A stretch of 64,000 nucleotides of DNA from Alligator mississippiensis. Its lineage: Eukaryota; Chordata; Crocodylia; Alligatoridae. Of the stretch, positions 58,641 through 64,000 are shown in pieces. The notes beneath the pieces were generated by a model. It did not search any database, had not been told where the DNA came from, and saw only the letters and a list, made by a program, of their open reading frames with translations. The translations under genes and the position numbers were made by a program. The stretch is from contig NC_081824.1 of assembly GCF_030867095.1 (NCBI RefSeq), forward strand, positions 89,087,882 to 89,151,881, in the 5' to 3' direction. Position 1 is the stretch's first letter. The number at the start of each line of letters is the position of its first letter.

Positions 58641-60305
58641 CCCATTTTTATAATTTGCTTTATCTAACTGTTATCTAATTGTTTTATATATTTGGTTTTT
58701 TTCTAATTTGTTTTATCCAGTAACTTTGAAATAAGCAGACTCATCAATAACACACCAGTCTCCTTTAATGAATGACTTGTCAGGAATTGGTATGACTACT
58801 TCCTTGGCCTAAAATTCTTTTGTTTCAGGCCACAGACTCTTTAGTTATTAGGCTTTGGATCCAAGTCCTTGGTCACCTCTGCCTGTTGAGTCATTTGATA
58901 TTCTATCATAGTCTGAAATGGCTTGGAGTTAAGATATCAATTTTCAGTGACTTTGGTTTTATTTTTCATCCTTCTGACATTTGGTTGTCACTTGCTGATT
59001 TTTTCTAGGAAAAGAAATAAATACTGTGGGATATATTACTGCATTCAAATAAGGAAGTAATAACTTTCTGGATGGAATCCCATATTGTACTTTCGGAGTG
59101 GTGGTATGCCCAATGCATGTCTGTGATACAGTTATGGTCTAGTTATTCTTGTGATTTATCATCTATTTCTGAATTGATGTTGTGCAGCCAGGTATCAGGT
59201 GATACTTGAAGATACTCCGGTCTTCATACCAAATGGCAAGTAGCTTGGTTTAACTGGAAAGCTGTAAGAATATGTATGTGCATCGATCTGTCATAGGAAA
59301 GAACCCAGTTAATATATGACTTACTGACAGATGGGCCTGCAGAGCCTGGGAGTAGTTGGCTTTGAAGGAGAAAGGAGAAGAGGAAAGGGGCTTGCCTTGT
59401 TTCCCAAACATTTGGCCTGTTAAATGTAATCTTATAGGATGGAGACCTGCAGAAGGACCTATGTTAAGGACATACAATTTTGGAAAAATAAATTGAATCC
59501 CCAAAAGAAAAGAGTGTGAACCCTATGGCTAGATAGTGTTCTCTGAGATATGGGCTATTATGTTTTCCCACTGACTTACAATGGACATTCATGATGAATG
59601 ACTTCAGCAGATTGATCCTGTTTTGATTGTCTCCCAATTTGGGTCGCTTTGATTAACCATTTGTCTTGCACCAAAGACTATTTATTCTTTCCTACATTAT
59701 TTTCTACCCTGCTGATATTTGCATGTATATTTTGCTTGACAGAATGTAAAGTCAGTGTTTTTTAATAGTCAGTTTGATACATCTGGTGATACATGTTTTC
59801 AACTGGAATGAATGTCCAGTTTTGAGGCTACCATTTCAACAGCACTTTTACCTTGCTACATATGTAGGTTTCTTCTCCATTGTCTCCATATTTTTTATTA
59901 TTCAACTTATATATTAAAACATGAGACAAGCAGGTGAAATATTTAAAAGAATTTCATTAACTTCCTCCTCTAATATTTTTTAAGCATGAGGACATTTTTT
60001 ATCATATGATTTAACTATTTTGTGGTTCCACATAGGCATATTATTTCAAAAAAGAAAACAAAACAAAATGAAAACAATAGCATCTGTGACAAGGACAAGT
60101 ATTTTCATACCATTATGAGAGAAATCAATCTGTCCATTGAGTTGTATAGGTTTCCATCTTCCCAACTTGATTATTACAAATGTATTAAAACATTGCCTGT
60201 CTGGATCAGAACTGAGGCTCAGCAATGTATCTATCCTACTTGTGACAATAGCAAATAACAAACTGGTGTAACTTCAGAGAGAGACTAACATAAGAATCTT
60301 GAAGT
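58641..60305. other. No gene seen
   Basis: AT-rich; no exon, RNA gene or classified repeat recognised. Confidence 0.45.
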
Positions 60306-60880
60306 AGGCCAATGTATGGTAAGCTGTCCTCACCCAAGCAGAAACTTGGACAAACTACCAGGGAGGAGTATAAGAGTATTGCTCAGGCATGCAGGGATGA
60401 AATCAGAAAGGCCAAAGTGTATTTGGAGTTACAGGTAGCAAGGGACATGAAGGGTAATAAGGGTTTTTACAAATTAGCAACAAGAGGAAAGTCAGGAAAA
60501 GTGTGGGTCCCTTACTGACTGGGGGATGCAACCAAGTGACAGATGATGTGGAAAAGGGTGAAGTACTCAATGCCTTTTTTACCTCAGACTTCACAGGCAA
60601 GGTCAGCTCCCAAACCTGCTGCACCTGGTAACACAGTTTGGGGAGGAGGGGAGCAGCCAACCACAGTGAAAGAGTAGGTCAGGGACTATTTGGAAAAGCA
60701 GGACATGTGCATGTCCATGGTGCCAGATGCAATGCACCCATGGGTGCAGAGGGAGTTGGCTGATATGATTGATTGTAGAGCCATTGGCCATTGTCTTTGA
60801 AAATCCATGGCAATTGAGAGAGGCCCCTCCCCACAAAACAGTGCATATCCATAATGGCACTTATTTGCAAAGAAGGGGAA
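60306..60880 (+). mobile_element. CR1 ORF2 internal fragment
   Basis: The plus strand reads REEYKSIAQACRDEIRKAKV, LELQVARDMKGNKGFYK (60355-60470), then after stops LADMIDCRAIGHCL-like sequence and PLAIVFENPWQLREAP (about 60778-60825). It ends in a degraded NVTPIFKKGK block (60853-60880). This is the endonuclease-to-reverse-transcriptase linker and the start of the reverse transcriptase. It is cut off where the long inverted repeat begins, and the rest of the reverse transcriptase is missing. Confidence 0.8.
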
Positions 60881-61048
60881 AAAAAACAACTTGCTACCAA
60901 AATAAAATGCTAAAGCTTACTCTGTGTCTTAGCTTACTCTATGTCTTAGCTATAGGGAATAGAGAGGGAGAGAAAAAGTCTGAAATAGTTTGGGAAGGGA
61001 AGGGAAGGGAATGCAGCTAGATAGATATAGATATCTTCTATGCATCTA

Positions 61049-61118
<70 letters not shown>

Positions 61119-61277
61119 GCTGCATTCTTTTCCCTTCCCAAACTATTTCTGACTTTTTCTCTCCCTCTCTATTCCCTATAAGTAAGACACAGAGTAAGCT
61201 TTAGCATTTTATTTTGGTAACAAGTTTTTTTTTTTTTTTTCTCTCTTCTTCTTTGCAAATAAGTGCCCTGTTATGGA
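60848..61277. repeat. Long inverted repeat around a TATC array
   Basis: The left arm (60848-61028) and right arm (about 61107-61277) are near-identical reverse complements of about 170-180 bases. Landmarks left to right are CCATAATGGCACTTATTTGC, ACCAAAATAAAATGCTAAAG, GGGAATAGAGAGGGAGAG, AAAGTCTGAAATAGTTTGGG and ATGCAGCTAGATAGAT. Each is mirrored in order on the right arm (GCAAATAAGTGCCCTGTTATGG, TTTAGCATTTTATTTTGGTA, CTCTCCCTCTCTATTCCC, CCCAAACTATTTCTGACTTT, ATCTATCTAGCTGCAT). The left arm holds a 17-bp tandem duplication (60914-60930, 60931-60947) that is single in the right arm (61184-61200). The arm tips include the CR1 PIFKKG codons. Confidence 0.93.
61049..61118. repeat. (TATC)n microsatellite at the palindrome centre
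   Basis: About 17 TATC units form the spacer and inner arm edge of the inverted repeat. GATA words on the left (61018-61034) extend the pairing. Confidence 0.95.
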
Positions 61278-61532
61278 ACTTATATCTATCTATCTAGCTA
61301 AAAGAAAAAATGGGGGTTATGTTACACTAGCTTTCTCTCCCAGCTCTGCTCTTTGATTTTGCCACCATCTTACAGCTCCTGGCTTCTTCTAGCTCCAACC
61401 TCCACTCCCAACCTGTTTCCTACTCTCCCAGCTCCCAGCTCCACTCCTTGCTCTGCTCCTGGAATTTCTCTCTCTCTCTTTCCTAGTCACCAAGCATCCC
61501 AAGCACCCCCAAACATTAACAAACTGTTATCT

Positions 61533-61590
<58 letters not shown>

Positions 61591-61729
61591 AAAAATCGGT
61601 ATTTTTTGTATGTGCGTTGTGTGTGTGTGTGCATTGCATATAATTTTGTGTCATGGCCTCCTGCCTAACAGGATACTGAGATCCCAAGCATTGATCTTGA
61701 TTGTCAAGTCAACAGTTTTGGGCTCCCCA
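61278..61729. other. Pyrimidine-rich spacer, no gene
   Basis: A short TATC remnant (61281-61296), a CTCC-rich block (61330-61490) and a (TG)n(AG)n microsatellite. No coding signature. Confidence 0.45.
61536..61590. repeat. (TG)n(AG)n compound microsatellite
   Basis: About 17 TG units (61536-61570) run directly into about 10 GA units. A second short TG run lies at 61618-61632. Confidence 0.93.
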
Positions 61730-62179
61730 CTACAGAAAGGATGTAGACAAATTGGAGAGAGTCCAGTGGAAGGCAGCAAAATGGTTAGGGGGCTGGGGCA
61801 CATGACTTAAGAGAAATGAAGACTGAGGGGGATATAATAGCATCCTTCAACTCCCTTAAGGGGGGTTCCAAAGAGGATGGAGTTAGACTGTTCTCAGTCA
61901 TGGCAAATGACAGAACAAGGGATGATGGTCTCAAGTTAAAGCAAGGAAAGTTTAGGCTAGATATTAGGAAAAATGCTCTCACTATGAGGGTAGTAAAACA
62001 CTGGAGTGGGATATTCAGAGAGGTGGCAGAATCTCCATCCTTGGAGGTTTTTTTAACATCTGGGTAGACAAAACCTTGGCTGGGATAATCTAGTTGGGGA
62101 TGGTCCTTCTTTCAGCAGAGGGTTGGTTCAGATGATCTCCTGAAATCTCTTATGACCATAATTTTCTCTGATTCTACAA
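61730..62179 (+). mobile_element. CR1 LINE 3' end
   Basis: The plus strand encodes RVQWKAAKWL-like sequence, then SFNSLKGGSKEDGVRLFSVM, DRTRDDGLKLKQGKFRLDIR and HWSGIFREVAESPSLEVF (61816-62050). These are the ORF2 C-terminal blocks. A 3' untranslated region follows, with GGTTCAGATGATCTCCTGAA and the decayed tail ATTTTCTCTGATTCTACA. It may be the far end of the CR1 begun at 60306, with the reverse transcriptase middle replaced by the palindrome region, or a separate insertion. Confidence 0.85.
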
Positions 62180-62707
62180 TTTTGTGTGTCCCTTTATATC
62201 ACTTCCTATTTTATAAGCATTAACCATAACTCAGAATATTCTTCTTGTAGAAAAAATCCAGATTCTGCTCAGACCCTTGTAAGAACTTGTTCTTAACCTC
62301 TTCATGTGGCCACAAGATTCAATTTCATTTTACATTGTCTGAAATTTTACATTTAAAAAGATTTAATCACATTTGAATTTTTCACCATTCACTTTAATTA
62401 TGTACCTCCTCCTTTTAATCCTCCTCTTCTGCCTACTACTACTTTTTTCAGTCCATTAGTTTGGACATGAGACATGATTTCCTTTTATGGAAATCATGCT
62501 GCTTGGACAACATCTTATCATGTTCCTCCAACTGCTTTATATTCCGTTTCTCTAATTATTTACTTACTAATTGTTTAGGAATGAGGCCACAAGCCCTGAA
62601 GAAGTTCCAGCTTCCATTAGTTTGGAATGATAGAGAAGCCCATCTGTTTAGCAACAAAGGTCATCATGAATGCATCACTGGAACTCTCTCTTGTACTGGA
62701 ACCCTAC
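62180..62707. other. No gene seen
   Basis: AT-rich sequence with no recognisable feature. Confidence 0.4.
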
Positions 62708-63368
62708 TGTAGTGAGCATGTTCGTTATTACCCCAAAATAACATAGTTTTCTGATAGCATATTGTTAAGTTAACAATAATTTAGATTATTAAGAAGTATT
62801 AGCTTTACAGCTGAATACAAGGCATGACCTGTGGCCTAGCAAAGTTGCTGACCACAAGGCAGAATGATAGCTAAGCCTTTGCTTATGTTAAGTAATCATT
62901 TTAACTGTGTTAACCATTTTCTGAGTAAAATGCAGCAAGTGAATCTGTGTGTGTGTGCTGTAAAATCAGCTACAGCAAGAAACAAGATAAGACAAAGAAG
63001 CCATTGTTCTAAGTACAGTGATCATGTCCTTAAGAAGTATCTACCACTGTGCAAGTTTTTGCTAACGTATCGTAATGTTACTGTTACTTAACTTTTAGCT
63101 TTTAGAAAGTGCTAGTTCAGCTTAATAGAAATATGCTGTTATGAAGATCTGTGAAGCACCTCCCAAATATTGTTTTTTTGTTAACCGTGTAGTCTTGCCT
63201 TGTTGTAAAAAGTATAAAAGAATGCCCCACCCTTTAGGGGGGACCATTTTGCCTTTGTTGGCTTAATGGTCATTGCTCGAGCAAATAAACTGCAGTCACT
63301 TCTTTATCCGCGTTGCCTCGTCCCTATGCAGCTAGACAACGAACTCCAGGGAGTTTTCTCCCACCACA
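62708..63368 (+). mobile_element. Solo ERV LTR 3 (661 bp), mosaic
   Basis: It starts TGTAGTGAGCATG and ends CCCACCACA. It is flanked by CTAC at 62704-62707 and 63369-63372, a 4-bp duplication; read as 62709-63368, the repeat is the 5-bp CTACT. TATAAAA lies at 63213-63219 and AATAAA at 63284-63289. Its segment 62795-62985 (CAGCTGAATACAAGGCATGA, CTGTGGCCTAGC, CACAAGGCAGAATGATAGCT, AGCTACAGCAAGAAA) is closely related to the 5' part of LTRs 1 and 2. Both ends and the TATA-to-3' half are unrelated to them. Confidence 0.85.
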
Positions 63369-63838
63369 CTACTAAATACAGAATCCATCTCTAAGACTAT
63401 ACCAAAGTCTAAGTTCTTAAATTATATTCACATCCCTGTATGGGGCTGGTCATAGGTTCATGAGAGATGCCTCACCCTACCTTACCATGATTTGTAACTA
63501 AAATAATGAAAGCAGAGATACTTGCAACTGCAGAACCAAGAACATAGGTGTAATTATGCATCTGGGTACCTAGGGCAGCTGCCACACATGGGGCCAGTGG
63601 CAATTTTTGGTAGCCTTCATGCTATCATTGTGATGTGTGGCTATGGCAACAGCCATTCCCCTCTCTTCACCAAAACCAGCACCCAAAGCAGCTACCTTGG
63701 TCACCCCATCCTATTTATAATATTGACAAAGAAATAGAACATTACCAAAAGTACAGCTGGTTGGGAATTATATACAAGAAAAGAGATTTTTTTTTTTCCA
63801 GAAGATTTTAAATTTTTTATCAGCCCATCTGTTTAGCC
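63369..63838. other. No gene seen
   Basis: The segment 63540-63710 is CAG/GCC-rich and transposon-like, but I cannot assign it. A T run lies at 63788-63797. Confidence 0.4.
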
Positions 63839-64000
63839 CAGGGGCAGACAAAATACATCCCACATGGCTGGATCCAGCCTGCCAGGCAACTCCATCTGGC
63901 CCATGGGCTCCCACCACACAGCCCCTGCACTGTACTAACACCTGGTGCACAGAAGGGCCCCTGTCAAGCTAGCAACCAACTCCTGGGTGGGCCTGCTGCC
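63839..64000. mobile_element. hAT-like element, left end, runs off the window
   Basis: CAGGGGCAGACAAAATACAT followed by CATGGCTGGATCCAGCCTGCC matches the layout of a common vertebrate hAT-type non-autonomous family, CAGGGGTGGGCAAACTACGG then GGCCGGATCCGGCCC. GGCTGGATCCAGCC is self-complementary. The right end lies beyond the window. Confidence 0.65.

Noticed and set aside
61487..61687. Repetitive Thr-His and Val-Cys frames as a low-complexity protein
   Set aside because: They are translations of the (TG)n(AG)n microsatellite.
1..64000. tRNA, rRNA, CRISPR array or bacterial operon features
   Set aside because: No cloverleaf or rRNA words were seen. The direct repeats are microsatellites or transposon tandem repeats, and the sequence is vertebrate nuclear DNA.

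Overview
This window looks like intergenic or intronic DNA from a non-avian sauropsid, most likely a crocodilian and possibly a turtle. I found no exon of a host gene and no RNA gene. The diagnosis rests on the repeats: several CR1 LINEs (one nearly full length), solo endogenous-retrovirus LTRs, PIF/Harbinger elements with matching MITEs, hAT elements, a Penelope-like fragment and two other LINE remnants. The longest open frame, 276 codons at 52403-53233 on the minus strand, is the endonuclease end of a decayed CR1 ORF2. The species call is inference.

Layout. 1-20 kb: AT-rich single-copy-looking DNA with a HARBI1-type transposase relic (2140-2570), MITE-like units (733-1385, 9888-10390, 12370-12830, 15971-16500) and a Penelope-like fragment whose two parts point in opposite directions (13500-14285). 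20-24 kb: an hAT-like MITE with an internal minisatellite, a TATC microsatellite and another MITE. 23.6-31.7 kb: a nested complex, namely a Harbinger-type element interrupted by a CR1 (24905-27090), then a fold-back MITE carrying an LTR in its loop (28354-29122), GC-rich minisatellites and a broken Myb/SANT-like ORF (31004-31420). 33.7-35.7 kb: a CR1 3' end and a minus-strand LINE RT/zinc-finger fragment. 35.7-44.4 kb: AT-rich, almost free of recognisable elements, with one perfect 20-bp-stem hairpin. 44.5-46 kb: an hAT element with a CR1 3' end inside it. 48-49.3 kb: a minus-strand LINE C-terminus split by an LTR. 50.2-54.6 kb: a near full-length minus-strand CR1 with ORF1 and ORF2. 54.7-58.6 kb: a second copy of the Harbinger-type element, here keeping a broken DDE transposase and holding a 938-bp LTR. 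60.3-62.2 kb: CR1 pieces around a long inverted repeat centred on a TATC microsatellite. 62.7-63.4 kb: a third type of LTR. The window ends inside another hAT-like element.

No genes here work together in a living pathway. What can be read is the insertion order: Harbinger copies first, then CR1 and LTR insertions into them, with target-site duplications at five LTR or hAT insertions. One LTR insertion is confirmed by a paralogous empty site within the same window. I see no convincing undescribed biological system. The best leads are the long inverted repeat at 60848-61277, the complementary pair of Harbinger copies with an unassigned ORF-like block, and the mosaic relationship among the LTRs.
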